Positions 12,408-23,825 of a stretch of 64,000 nucleotides of DNA are shown here, piece by piece. The notes under the pieces were generated by a model. It was not told where the DNA came from and did no database searches. It saw only the letters and a program-made list of their open reading frames with translations. The stretch's first letter is position 1. Each line of letters begins with the position of its first letter. The DNA is from Agrypnia vestita (Eukaryota > Arthropoda > Insecta > Trichoptera > Phryganeidae). Position numbers and translations under genes: made by a program. The stretch spans positions 1-64,000 of the forward strand of contig JADDOH010004287.1 of the NCBI GenBank assembly GCA_016648135.1, written 5' to 3'.

Positions 12408-12519
12408 TAGCATTTATCGGCAAAAACATGAACTAAATTTACGAGTTAAAATGATAAAACAGTCATTTTTTATCATTTTAACTCTTAAATTTAGTTCATG
12501 TTTTTGCCTATAAATGCTA
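12408..12519. repeat. 112-bp near-perfect palindrome in copy A
   Basis: The arms run inward from TAGCATTTATCGG and its complement and are about 50 bp each, with few mismatches. Copy B (about 58905-58955) has only the left arm followed directly by the downstream sequence. The right arm and about 70 further bases are either extra in A or deleted in B. Confidence 0.8.
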
Positions 12520-13024
12520 CTTGGCCAGAAGCCTTGAAGTACTTGAAGCGTCTCTTACGCAAAAATGGCGCTATATAAATTAACATAAACATAAACATAT
12601 TTTCAATATTTTTATGTTGAAACTCGTGTGGCCGATTACTGGGATAATTTTTTCTACAAAATCCAATGGTCGGCCGGGGTGGCCGACTACTGGCGGCGTA
12701 TATTGGTTTTATTTTTGTGTCTCACGCTATTAATAATACAAAATTTACTAAGATTTTATGTGTTATTTTAGTGAAAATAGCAATACTATCTAATAGCCAG
12801 TGGTCGGCCTCTAGTTACCACACTGATATTGTGTTTTTTTTAATTTAGAAGTGTGGGGCCGACAACTGGTTGACGTGTTAAAATTGATGTATCATTGGTC
12901 TGCCATGAAACATCTTAGGACGGTTTCGGTAGATGAAATTTATCTTTTATCATCCTAATGTTAAATAAATATAAAAATTATTAATTTTGTATCAATGACG
13001 ACTAAAACTAAAATACGTTTTTCA

Positions 13025-13560
13025 TCAGAATACTGATGATAGCTTTCAAAAAGCCCTTTAAGCAGTAAGAGAAGGGAAAAAATATGCGCAGCTTGTCAGA
13101 AATTGTTTGGAAATTGATATTCCTAGGGCAAAACTGCAGGACCGCATCAAGGGATGGGTATTGGAAAAACATGTCAAATCACTTTATATCGTTATCTGAC
13201 GAAAACAAAATTGTTGAATCTTTAATAATCTTATAATAGCATTAGCAAAATGTCATTTCCCTCTAAAAAACAAGAACTCCGACTACTGTGCAGCAAATTG
13301 TGAAGACAGAAAAAATAAAAACACGTTTCTAAGATGAAAAACCGGGAGAAAGATGGTATTTATTATTCATAAGTCGGCCAGAATTGCGGAAAGCATTATT
13401 AGCGCATAGGTATTAAGAATAGGCAAATTATATAAGAAGTTGGTTTAAGGACTTGAAAACCCATCTAATAGAAAACAATGATGAAGATGAATTACAAGAC
13501 CTTAATCGGATTATTGATGGAGATGGGGATGGAGATGAAAGCGGCTTTAACATATAACCA
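13025..13560 (+). pseudogene. Pogo/Tigger-like (CENP-B HTH) transposase fragment
   Basis: With frameshifts, this stretch reads as a CENP-B type DNA-binding region: FQKALEAVREGKKYAQLVRN, then IPRAKLQDRIKGW, then a second HTH with PLKKQELRLLCSKL and KPGERWYLLFISRPELRKA. It ends with GDGDESGFNI, which corresponds to the first catalytic Asp motif (DE-S/T-GF) of the DDE domain. Several stops and frame changes show it is dead. The surrounding DNA (12630-14000) repeats the phrase GGCCGACTACTGG many times. Copy B keeps only about 100 bp of this gene (59222-59330). Confidence 0.65.
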
Positions 13561-15300
13561 AAATGCCCAATCGAAAAAATAATTTCTTTCTAATTTCCAG
13601 TATGTGATTATTAGTGTATTTTCAATGTACCTATGAACAAATGGAGACGATTTGTCGAAAAGCTTAAAAGGATTTAAGTATAAATTGAAGAAAAAAAAAG
13701 CCTTTATAGCGCAAATTTCTAAAGAACGTCTGGCGGCCCTGTGCTAAAATCTGATGGCCGACAACTGACGCATAGATGGCCGACTGCTGGCAAAACAGCC
13801 ATTTTTCAATAAAATATCGTTTTAATTATTATGGTTAGGCTAATTTTAAAAAGCAATAAATATAATAAAAATAAACCCACTGTTCTTTAATACATACTAG
13901 TTTTTCTAAACCACCTTTCAAAAATGAACTTAATGATATTCCAAAGATGACTTCTGTAAAATGGCCGACTACTAGCACAATCACCCTACCCAAACGTTGA
14001 TATGACGGATACCTGAACGTTGATGCAATGGAGATATCAGAAAGTTCGCAAGATTGTTGTCGAAGATACACGATCCATATCCGGTCCGATCGAACATTTT
14101 GTTGTCCGCAACGTGCATATGACGAAAAAACGTATACATTAGTTTAGCTTTTATGAGAGTATTGACAAATTCATATAAATTTAGCCAAAAACCTTATTAT
14201 AAGAGTGAAACTCATTTGCTTTTATAATATTAATTAGCAATAAAGTAAAATTTGCACAGAATATACATTTAATAGCGACTGTACGTACATTGACAGAATA
14301 AAACATGCGCAGAAACGTGTCCGCCGCTCACCGTTGCAACGGCAGACTGACAACATTTCAAGGCGTAATTTGACGCATGAATCATACTGTCTTAATTAAT
14401 AGAATTTTTTAATAGTAATTAATTTGTTTTTAGTAAAAAAAAACTAACATCTAAATAATGCGTGAGGATTCAAAGTGCGGGATGAAGTAGAATATATTGT
14501 TTAAAATCACCAAAAAACGTAAAAATTTGTTGAAAATTTGAAGATTTATTACTTTGTTAACATTTAACATTTCTTAATTTTTTTGTACGGCTTATTCATT
14601 ATAAGGCTAGCTTTAAACTCATAAAAAAAAACATATTATGCGTTCATATAAATATTCATTAAAACTTTGAGCCGCCTAGTGAGTGAGGATAATCTATTCC
14701 AGAAACGTGCTTGTGATCCAAAGCATCCATCTATCAAAGATATGCTCCGAATTATGGAAAATCGGATGATTTGTTCAACAATTCAAAAACACCTAACATA
14801 AAAATGATTAATACAAAATACCTTTTTGTTTTATTATAAATTTTTATTATTTATACATTTTGTAGGCTATTGGCTTACTGAAATCTTTCTTTTTGAGCAA
14901 TTTTAACAAGAAATCTATTCAATGACTAGCCTCCTTTTGAGGATATTGCAGAAATGTGACGATGCATTGTAGTTAAAAAAATTCATCGCTCGCACTGCTA
15001 TGGCATCAAAAGCACTCGGCAGACAAAGCATTTGCTGGTATAGCAAGACCTTGCTCGTTTATCAAGGTAAAATGTATTTAAAATATTTGCTCATCATGCA
15101 AAATGGTCACAGACTAAGTTAATGGCAATCCAAGGATTCACTGTACTATAATTATGGTTGGATCCAGATATAATTAATCTTTTAAATGTGCACATTAATG
15201 AATAATTTTATTAAGAAGCATTACAAAATTTTACTAAAAGTAGGTAAAATCTATCATGTTTTTGAAATAAAAACTCGAAATTTCAAATATATGCATCACC
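13561..15300. other. No recognisable gene
   Basis: This is AT-rich sequence with scattered GGCCGACTACTGG-like phrases to about 14000. It is largely absent from copy B. I found no coding segment that I can support. Confidence 0.5.
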
Positions 15301-15315
15301 ATACTATCATCCGTA

Positions 15316-15640
15316 TTCCGAACTAAGCAATATTGCTATTTCCTGTATCTTGACAGTTATTGTATAACATTGTGACGCCCTTTTTTTAACGATGTATGTT
15401 TGACAGGTTTGAGATTAATGAATTCAATCAATTAGAAAGCTTATTATTCGTAATTGTGAATAACTTAAGGTTTGTTTACGCGTTAGAGCTTTCTGATTAA
15501 TTGAATTCATTAATTTCAAAAATGTCACAAACTTAAAACATCAAAATTGGCGGCAATACAATGTTATACATACCTGTCAAGATTGGGATGAAGATCTGAC
15601 ATCTTAATATTGCTATTTTCAGCAGTATATGACAGAATAA
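15316..15640. mobile_element. MITE-like hairpin element next to E2 exon 3, copy A
   Basis: The outer ends share the AATATTGCTATTT motif. Inside, TTAATGAATTCAATCAATTA and its complement flank an about 45-bp centre. The right end lies only about 25 bp from the splice donor of E2 exon 3. The equivalent in copy B is about 59335-59565, with a shortened left end. Confidence 0.6.
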
Positions 15641-15663
15641 AAAATATTGAAATATTAACTTAC

Positions 15664-15695
15664 AGGTCCCATTATTGTAGCTTGCCAGCTGAATA
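15664..15695 (-). CDS. UBE2D/effete-like ubiquitin-conjugating enzyme, gene 2, exon 3
   Basis: This is a 32-nt microexon on the minus strand. It runs from acceptor ...TTTTGCAG (just right of 15695) to donor GTAAGTT (just left of 15664). It encodes the last two bases of a split Leu codon and then FSWQATIMGP, residues 30-40 of the 147-residue E2 fold (first beta strands). In effete-class E2s this stretch is normally FHWQATIMGP, so His32 is Ser here. Exon 2 at 22983-23046 ends in phase 1 with T, which gives TTA (Leu) across the junction. The homologous exon in copy B (59593) keeps His. The downstream exons 4 and 5 of this gene were not found in the window and should lie left of it. Whether the gene is expressed cannot be told from sequence. 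Confidence 0.85.
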
Positions 15696-16135
15696 CTGCA
15701 AAAGATAAAATTTATATAATTAAACTACAAACATGAAAATGCTGCACATTATAATATAAAATATACAAATTATTCATTATCATTATTTTAATGATACTAA
15801 AATAAATATCTCGTCCGGAGATAATACTAGGAAATGTTGCTCTAAGGATGACTGTTTTCAAAGTTCGACAAATCTAATTTATTGAAAAAGTTTATGATAC
15901 TTTTGATCAATCAATGTATGGGAAAACATTAATAATAAAAAAACCCCTCAGAAAGTGGAAACAAACAAAATGGATACATCAACTGAGTGAAGACAGCGCA
16001 GGCTACCGGAACACATGTGGAAACTTTTATTAGAATTAAAAAATAATTGTAGTTTATATTAGCAGTTAGTTAATAGCATCTGATCACTGAAGATATAAGA
16101 AATGCATTCTATTCAAACTGAGAATGTAAAGACAA

Positions 16136-16832
16136 TCGGCTGTATTCTGAAAATAACACAATTGTCATTTGGTGATTGTTACATCAACACTCAAAATAGA
16201 GAAACGTCAAGACACTTGTCAAATGCCAATATTGGCTTCAATTTAATGTTTGAACTCTTAAGATGAAGAAATTAATAGATGTGTGCGAAATAAATTGATT
16301 ACTACCAATTTTTAAAATAATATTAATACTTTTTTAAAGTAATATTCATCCAAAACTTATATTTTAGTCAAAACATTGACATCAAATGAACAGATCTTTT
16401 TTAAGAACATCCAGACAGCGTGGAGGTTCGACATTACAATCCATGTATATGTAACAAAATATTCATGTACCTATTTTAATTTAAAATCGTACACATTCCA
16501 TTACTGCACAAATGTTGGGTATTGAAAAATGATATTGCACCATCATAAATGTAGAATACATATACACATATACACAGAATAAAATACACAGTGCAATTTC
16601 TTCTTCAAAGGTCTCATTTAAAATTGCAAAAGTCATGAATGTAAATTAACGAAGTAATTACATGGGCATAAATAAATATGTCCTATCTATTTTTGTGTGT
16701 TGGGATAGTAATCACCGAACAAAAATATAGAAAAATAGACAAGTCGTAAATCTATTGATAAACTAGTTTATTTTTTACTGTTGAGGTAAAAATCGCCAAA
16801 ATAACAATCCTGTTATTTTCAGAATACGGCTG
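16136..16832. mobile_element. Non-autonomous element with ~50-bp terminal inverted repeats, copy A
   Basis: The left end GTATTCTGAAAATAACA and the right end, its near complement TGTTATTTTCAGAATAC, enclose about 690 bp without a coding frame. The copy B equivalent is about 60070-60690. The terminal motif resembles that of the elements at 15316 and 32398, which suggests one MITE superfamily. Confidence 0.55.
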
Positions 16833-17095
16833 AATGATTGCCAGAAAGGTAGATGGGAAAACCAACCTCTTAACTATTTTCTCTATAATAGAGCCGAAAG
16901 ATGATTGGAAAGCCACAACAATGGCACAGTTTGAGTGCTCAGTTGGACCTGGCCCAAAAAATTATAAACAGATAAGTTCGCCTTTACTAATCGCAATCAT
17001 GTGTTTTTGTAGCATCTACATTTTTCAATAATTACAAAGGACAAAATTAAGGATTTGGGACCGATAACATTTTGCATCCAGTGTACCCTTTAGAC

Positions 17096-17968
17096 CAGTG
17101 TTTCCCAAACTATGGGTCGCGAGCGGATATTAGGTGCGTCGCAGTAACACGTCTCGTCCGGGTCGTATCGTGATTATTAGTGCATCCAAATATCAATGTA
17201 GTGTCTGCAATTTCCACTAATTTAACAGAGTTGAAAAATAATGCCAACTTTGAAGAAGAGATGAAAAAGTTCGACAGGATAAACTGGATTTAAAATCCAT
17301 TTCAAGACAACATACCGACTGAAATGTCAACAAAAGCAAGTGAAGAGCTTATTGATTTATCAGAAGATACGTCACTGAAAAATACTTTTAATTGCAAGCA
17401 ATTAGCAAAATTCTGGCTTTGAGTTGCTGACACTTATCCCTGCTTGCTTGACGAAGCGATGAAAGTCCTCCTTCCCTTCACTACCTCACGTGAAGTGGGA
17501 TTTGTGCCGTGGTTTCTATTAAGACTAAATACAGAAAGAAATTTGATGTATCGAATTCACTGCAATTAAAAGTGATTAAAATTGAAGTCAACACTAATGC
17601 TGTTATGACAAAAAAAGACAACCTTCCCATTAAAATATCACAAACAACAAACATTGACATTTTTCGTAATTAAAAATGTCGTTGAAGAGTTAAGTTTGTT
17701 ATTACGGTCGTTAGACATATTTAACTGTAATATACTGATATACTGTAGTATACGCACCATATGTATACATACGGTGCGTATAAAATATCCGAAATTACAG
17801 TTAAATATTAAAAATGTCGATTTTATTTGGAGGTTTTTCTTTTTTTCTTAATTGAACAGTCTTTCGTATGGTTACAATATGAATTGGGAAAATTTGAGGC
17901 AGGAGGTGGGTCCCGAAAAAAAATTTTTTTTTGGTGGGTCCCGGTCCTGTCAACTTTGGGAACCAGTG
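17096..17968 (+). mobile_element. Deletion derivative of a hAT transposon, copy A
   Basis: The left terminus CAGTGTTTCCCAAAC and the right terminus (complement CACTGGTTCCCAAAG) are hAT-like inverted repeats. They are flanked by CTTTAGAC (17088-17095) and CTTTAGAT (17969-17976), an 8-bp target duplication with one mismatch. The interior has a transposase remnant and a hairpin around 17750-17810. Confidence 0.8.
17225..17560 (+). pseudogene. hAT transposase C-terminal remnant (SCAND3/Buster-like), copy A
   Basis: The translation with internal stops reads NNANFEEEMKKFDRINW, then STKASEELIDLSED, QLAKFW, and YPCLLDEAMKVLLPF. This matches the C-terminal dimerisation region of hAT transposases of the SCAND3/Buster group. 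It has in-frame stops at about 17292 and 17424 in one frame. Copy B has the same remnant at about 61085-61400 with further changes. Confidence 0.7.
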
Positions 17969-18111
17969 CTTTAGATTTTCTTTTTTTGGTCGACACAATA
18001 TTTTTGTGGATGGCAAAACTTTTTAATAATGAGGAGATTGAAACAGGACTTCCAGAGTTTTTCAATCCAAAGCCTTGTGATTTTTGCAAAAAAGGCATTA
18101 AAAGGAATTTA

Positions 18112-18215
18112 TTAGTGATGCAACGAATACGAATATTCGTATTCGCCGAATAGTAGATATTTACCGAATATTCGTATCCACCGAATATCATCACGAATAT
18201 TAAAAACAAACAATT
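18112..18215. repeat. ATTCG-rich palindromic segment, copy A
   Basis: Overlapping CGAATATTCG units follow TTAGTGATGCAACGAAT. Such starts are typical of some insect hAT ends. The corresponding copy B segment is 61932-62025. Confidence 0.5.
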
Positions 18216-18425
18216 TATAACTGAACGCAACGCAAATTACGGTTTGGCTATGCACCGTGTATCCGAACACACCTCTATTATCGAGGATTCCCCTAACATT
18301 GAATGAACGGATTTGTTGAGTTCTCAAGTTATCAATTGTTACTTGTCACAATGCTGCTAAGAAAACTAACCGGGCATTTCGCAACAATTAAAAATATAAA
18401 ATCTATAAATTCTTTAAATCTAAAA

Positions 18426-18600
18426 TGTTCTCTGTTCGAAGAATATTTTTTCTTTTTCTGTATGAAGGCTTGAACTTTGTGGTGACATTATTATTAAAAT
18501 AAGACACAAATTACTTTGTTTTCACCACTTTATAAGATTAAAAAATCTACATGTTTCGAGAACAATGTTCTCTTCTTCAGGATTATTGTGTACACATGAT
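18426..18600 (-). repeat. Retroelement-end repeat with hammerhead-like core, copy A
   Basis: On the minus strand the core is CCTGAAGA, then a 6-bp stem (GAGAAC/GTTCTC), then GAAAC. This fits the hammerhead ribozyme pattern CTGANGA-stem II-GAAA. The same repeat occurs as two inverted arms at 29655-30130 and partly at 62250-62410. Cleavage-site and outer stems were not established. Confidence 0.45.
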
Positions 18601-19149
18601 GATAGTAACGCATGGCATCTCAGACGCTTAGTCCTTGTATGGGACAGACGCTGTTATTGATAGTAATATACGGCATCATAACAGCGAAGATGGTAACATA
18701 TGGAATCTGACCACGCGTTTCGACCGGATAGTGGGCGCGGTCCAGCGATATTTTCCGCTGTGGCCCTGCAAAGAAGTTGCCGCGCCGGCGCGACCCCGAT
18801 GGGTCCCCGACAGAAAGCGCGATGAACCGTTCAAGCGATGGATCTTGGATACAGTGGTGAAGGCTTGCCACCGCGGTCGGTCTCTGAAGAATTCCCTGAA
18901 GAAATTACATGAAATATTTAAGAAATTAAATATTTAAGGATGAAATATTTAAGAACATAGTTTAGACACTTGTGAATGTAATTTATGCATTTTTCTGAAT
19001 AAAATATATGTGTCGTGGTTTATGCAAACACAGGAGAAGCTCGCATAATGTCAGCACGGAGCGCAGCGTACCGTTACGGCCGCTAGGTCGGGGGGTTTAC
19101 GTGAAGGTCGGTCGGCGTATACGTGACGCGAGTTGGTTGCGTTCAAGCT

Positions 19150-19395
19150 TCATACTAATATTTATTAATTTATTTTATTTATTTATTTAACGCCCTTATG
19201 GGCTTTTACAAAACTACAGAATATAAATTTAAAAAGAAATATCATAAGACAGATAAAATAATAATACAGATAAAAGGTACAAATAATAACAGTTAAAGGT
19301 AAAATAATAATACAGAAAAACATAAGACAGATAAAATAATAATAGTTTAAAGGTAAAATAATAATACAGGAAAATTTACTATCCATTGAAAATTT
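19150..19395 (-). repeat. 3' tail of a non-LTR or SINE-like element, copy A
   Basis: On the minus strand an A-rich, repetitive sequence leads to the hairpin GCCCATAAGGGC followed by an (AAAT)n tail. Copy B has the same tail at about 63068-63305. Confidence 0.5.
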
Positions 19396-20130
19396 ACTAT
19401 AATTTCGTTAGATGTAAAGAATTGTATCAGAAGATGAAATCACAAAAATCGATCATGATCACGAAGTAAATACCTATCCGGAGAATATGCATACATATAT
19501 GTAGAATGATTTTTTGACTTGGAGGAAAAATTGACCTTTTCCGATTGCTTAAAAATGTTATAAGTATAGTAAGCTATGACTTACAGAGCTATATATAGCA
19601 TCAAAATACGCGCTGAGGCGAGTACTTTGTAACTGTCAAAAGAATTGCGTAAACATTGGTTTACTATTTTTTTAATGAATTAATCAAAATATGAATCCGC
19701 ACGTACCGACTTATTTGTTGAATTACTTCAGTTACTAGGACCCTGCAAGTCCAATGATTATGTCACGGCCTTTTGCACGGTCAGGCCTAACAATGTGACA
19801 TAATTTGAACCCCGTGAGGGTTGCGATACCTTTTTTATGAATTTTTATGTGTCTGTAAAGTGAGTTCATCCTGCCACGGCATCGGGCTAAGCAAGTCTGG
19901 CGTAGTTCGAAAAAGCGCCGCAAGGCTCGCCGTGTCGCGCCAGGGCGAAGTCGCCCTCTGATTGGATTGTGTCATTTGTTGTGACGCAATCGGCAGTATG
20001 TTTTAAAAAGACTATATAATAAATGGTTATTGTACGGTGGGTGACTGTTACGGTCCGGCGTATCACCTTAGACGCCATTGGACCGCATTCATTTGTGTTT
20101 TTTCTTGTCTCCTGTTTGACCCCTGCTACC

Positions 20131-20704
20131 TATTTTGGACCTGACTACTGATGAGAATTTTAGACTACGACTTGGACTTCTTTACGAAGAATTCACGGCG
20201 AAATATTCTGCTCATCGTACGGTGCGCCTGCACTGTATTTCTCCGGCCCGCTACTGGCTTCTGAAGCGAGCTTGGCAGACCACCCTTACATTGCTTATTT
20301 GCGTGTGGAACAATTTCTATGTAGAACAATATAATATTCGGCCATTTATATCTTCAAAATAATGAAAATTGATGCACATTTCCTTGTGGTTAGTAGCATT
20401 TAACTATGTGAGTGTGAGTCGGTCAAATCTGTTCCTTTGATGAATCTGGATTAAAAATCTTCAAATTGATGGTAAAAGATGGTTATGTAATTGATTAGGT
20501 CTGAATTGTCTGCATATTTTAATTAAATTGAAAAATATTTCCAGATCGCAACAAAATGTGACAATCAAGCACCCCCATAATCATTGAATTATATTTCTAC
20601 ACAAACATTGAGTGTGTTCTTTCTGTACTATATATGACTGTTAATAATTTTTAAATACATATATAACTAAAAATATACTGAAGATGTTTTCAATAGCTGT
20701 AAAT
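20131..20704. other. No recognisable gene
   Basis: This is AT-rich sequence. A 75-codon ORF at 20135-20362 resembles nothing I recognise. It sits at the end of the visible duplication match. Confidence 0.5.
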
Positions 20705-22245
20705 AATTTATTTATTTTATTTTGGGGAAAATTAACAGCAAAACAACAATCTTAAAAATATGAAATAATGGTTTTTAAAATTATGCCAATTACAAATTTT
20801 CCACTGAATATAATAATTTACTCTAATAGCGAGTGGATAGGGTGGAGGGGAATGTGGGACGGGAGTAGAAGGGAAGATATAATGTACAAATTAGTTAGGG
20901 TGCGGTAGTGTAGATATTGTTTGTTTTATGTTTCTTATTGTTGAGTTGAAAATGTCAATGTGGTAATAGTTTGTGTTAAATGAATTTGTGGATCTGTACA
21001 TAAAGGAGTTTTGTTTTGAGTTGGTCTTACAAAAGGGTAGATGAAAAGTAGGTGAATGTCTGTTATTGCGAGTTGGGATGTGGTAAGATATTCGTTGAAG
21101 AAGTTCCGGACTATCAACTAGATTGTGTGTTATTTTGAATAGCATCACCGCGTCAGCTATGTTTCTTCGACGAGTTAGGGTCTGTATGTTAAAAAACTTC
21201 GCAAAGTCTTCATTGCTTAAATGAGATCTAAATGAACGGAGGTCTAGGTATCTTAGGAATCTGTTTTGGAAGCTTTCAATTCTATTTTTGTGTACTGCAT
21301 AACCTAGATTCCACACCTGAGATGCATATTCCTGTTGCCTGTCTCAACACAGAGCTCTCTAGTGAGACAGGCAGAGTATAATCTAACTCGAACAAATGTA
21401 AAAGTAAAGAAATGAAATAAATAAAAATAAAAAAATAAAAAATATTCTAAAATACTACGAACGTATGAGAAATAAAGTGTCTTGAGGGTACTGATATTTT
21501 TGAAATGTTTACATGTGCGTATGACAAAATCAAGCATAGATGATGCGTTGGTGACTATGTAATCGATCTGTTTATTAAAATTTAATTTACTGTCAAGTAT
21601 CACCCCAAGGTCTTTGCTTTCGGATTTGGTAGATAATGGTATATTGTTAATTGAATATTCATTAGAGAATACATTTTTATTTCTTGTAAAGCGTACAACG
21701 AAGTATTTAGAAACATTTAATTCCAGCTATGGGCATTGCAATACGTGTTCAGACGATGTAGGTCATCTTGCAGCCTTTGACAATCTTCTAGTTCTAGGAT
21801 AGTTTTTGAGATTAGAAAGCGGTCACCTATATATATCATTGATATAAATGTTAAATAGCAATGGTCCCAGCAGGCTGCCTTGAGGTACTCCAGGTGTTAC
21901 AACAACAGTGTTAGATTTAAACCCTGCAACCACTACAATTTGACTACGGTTGGAGATATAAGAAGTAAGCCAAAGATAAAGATTGCCGTGAATACCTATC
22001 TTTAAAAGCTTGTTTGACAGTGTTGAGTGATCAACCCTATCGAACGCTTTACTGTAGTCGGTGTAGATAGTGTCCACTTGTATTCTGTTATCTAAGTTAT
22101 CTTGGAGGTATTCTATGAAAGTCAAAATATTTGTGGTTGTAAATTTATCACTAATGAAACCGTGTTGATTAATATTCAAGGTAGGCCTAAGAGCTGGATA
22201 CAGTTGGTCATAGATTATTTTTTCAAAAATTTTAATAATACAGTT
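20705..22245 (-). pseudogene. Jockey/R1-type LINE, 3' half of reverse transcriptase, inactivated
   Basis: Reading leftward, frames encode IFEKIIYDQLYPALRP, QHGF, IYTDYSKAFDRVDH, PGVPQGSLLGPLLFN and INDI. The catalytic FADD box and about a dozen neighbours are missing: INDIYI runs directly into DRFLISKTI and DCQRLQDDL. The thumb-like C-terminal part follows (DSKLNFNKQIDYIV, then NRFLRYLDLRSFRSHL). The 3' end is an (AAAT)-rich tail at about 20705. A short insertion at about 21330-21437 splits the frame. The element is 5' truncated and, without the Asp pair, could not polymerise. Confidence 0.85.
21330..21437 (+). mobile_element. ~105-bp retroposed insert in the LINE
   Basis: The insert begins CTGTTGCCTGTCTCAACACA and ends in an A-rich AAATAAATAAAAATA tail. 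ATATTC flanks both sides as a likely target duplication. It interrupts the LINE coding frame between ...SILEY and MWNLGYAV. Confidence 0.6.
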
Positions 22246-22982
22246 ATAATGTAATAAACTTAAAAGGTTTTAAAAATGTAAAGTCATTGAATTTGCAATT
22301 AAGCTTATAGGTACCTATTCATTTTAAATTGGGTGTAACCTACCCACTGTAGTCTTATTTCAAATAAAATAAATATGTACTTGTGTTGTCGAGCTTGTCA
22401 ACGCATCTCAAAGAACGCAAAGTCAATAAACAAAACTCTGCTTATGTGGTGGAAGAAATTATATTTATAATAAAACTAAAATTATAATGCGTAAATTCGG
22501 TATACTTTTAATTTAATTCAAATTGCAGATAGTTTAGTAATTTTTAAGGTGGACTTGATGACATAGCATATTAAATTTTCTACTTTCAGACTGAACCAAA
22601 GTTTTTGTTCTGAAAAAAGGTTAACTTGGCGACAACTTTTAGCGAGTTGATAATAACTAGAACCTAAAATCTTTAAATGCAAAAATATATTTCTTATTCT
22701 TACTTTTCATATTTAGGTGTAAAAGATTGTCATGAAATATAGACATAATAATTCCCAGATAGAAAACTCTTAAGACATAATAATAGAGAATTATTTGGTT
22801 TATTAAATGATGATTCAGTTGGTGACAAAAGGCGGTATGAAATAAACAATGGTTCACTATTTTATTTAAAGATTCGTGTTGCATATGTTATTACTGTGCG
22901 ATACATTGTCAGAAGAAACTATAAATATCTCTGTTCATTACTTAGCAAACTACATAATTATTGAATATCAAAAAGAACTTAC

Positions 22983-23046
22983 AGTCTTCTCCAAGAGGGC
23001 CTGCAGAACATTGTGCAGGAGGATCCTTGCCAAGGTCCTGTAGTTC
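22983..23046 (-). CDS. UBE2D/effete-like ubiquitin-conjugating enzyme, gene 2, exon 2
   Basis: This 64-nt exon on the minus strand lies between acceptor GTTGTAG and donor GTAAGTT. It encodes ELQDLGKDPPAQCSAGP and then LGED plus one base, residues 9-29 of the E2 fold (helix 1 and the following loop). Backside-binding Ser22 (in QCSAGP) is kept. Relative to the usual effete-class sequence I know, Arg15 is Lys, Val26 is Leu and Asp28 is Glu. It starts in phase 0, matching exon 1 (25447-25470, ending AAG). It ends in phase 1, matching exon 3 (15664-15695). A LINE fragment begins only 37 bp upstream on the other strand, yet both splice sites are intact. Confidence 0.88.
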
Positions 23047-23082
23047 CTACAACATATAATAATCAATGAATTTTTACACATT

Positions 23083-23825
23083 TTGAAAAAGCAGTCTTTC
23101 ACATCCGCATCGGAAATATATTTGTCATACAAATTTACATCAAGCAGTGGCGTACCGCAAGGTTCCCACATAGGACCGTTCTTATTTATTTTCTTCATTA
23201 ACGAAATTGTTGCAATTTTCAAAGACCCAATAAATGTCTTGTTATTTGCAGACGAAATGAAAATTTATATCTCAATTAAATCCCTAAACGACTGCGTGAT
23301 GCTTCAAGAATCACTAAAAAAACACTAAAAAAAAAAAAATCACGATTGGTGTTCTATCAATAAACTTCACTTAAATACAGATAAAAGCCAAAGTATCACC
23401 TTTTGCAGAATTAAAAATCCAATTGTTTTTAACTATCAGATTGATAACATCCATCTAAATAAAGTATATGAGTCAATGATTTGGGAATCACAATAGATTC
23501 AAAATTAAACTATATTAGTCACATTAACAATATCTCCAACAAAGGAATGAAAATGCTTGGATTTATAATTCGCAATTCCCAAAACTTTAACATTCTTTCT
23601 ACTTGCATACATCTATATAAATCCCTAGTAAGAAGTCAGTTAGAATAATGCAGCCCTCTATGGTCATTATTATGTTATTTTATATTAACTCTGTCTTCTA
23701 CATATTTTATCTTTATTATCTTATACTAACTTTTACTTACTCTCTCATTTTATATTATAAGGTAATTAGTACAACATCAAATTACTGTAATAGGTTTGTA
23801 ACCGTTGAAATAAATAAATAAATAC
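23083..23825 (+). pseudogene. Jockey/R1-type LINE reverse transcriptase fragment
   Basis: The frame contains SGVPQGSHIGPFLFIFFINEI and LLFADEMKIY, where the second Asp of the FADD catalytic box has become Glu. Frame changes follow in the region reading HLNTDKSQSITFCRIKNP, LNYISHINNIS and LGFIIRNSQNF. It ends in an AAATAAATAAATA tail at about 23825. It is 5' truncated and dead. Confidence 0.8.

Larger units (their letters stand above)
7388..20130 (+). repeat. Segmental duplication, copy A
   Basis: The sequence from about 7388 (TTATTTTTGTTTCATTACTT) to about 20106 matches 45994 onward, in the same order and orientation, with roughly nine of ten bases identical by eye. It contains E2 exon 3, a hAT remnant, inverted-repeat elements and a LINE 3' tail. 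Copy A holds 12862-13165 and 13278-15372, which copy B lacks. Because copy B keeps the small piece between these two stretches, deletion in B is the likelier explanation. The match continues to the last base of the window, so the right end of the duplication is not seen. Confidence 0.9.

Noticed and set aside
17827..18153. 108-codon ORF spanning the hAT right end
   Set aside because: It crosses the transposon boundary, contains poly-F runs from homopolymers and is broken in copy B.
18635..18937. 100-codon ORF conserved in both duplication copies (also 62558-62845)
   Set aside because: Differences between copies change amino acids almost every time (K/T, R/C, W/R, D/G, V/A, S/T, N/S), and the opposite-strand ORF behaves the same way. 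This looks like neutral GC-rich DNA, not a protein under selection.
19735..20078. Possible tRNA or SINE head in the region with GTGAGGGTTGCGATACC
   Set aside because: No box A lies at the required distance and no cloverleaf could be drawn; it is only a shared part of the duplication.
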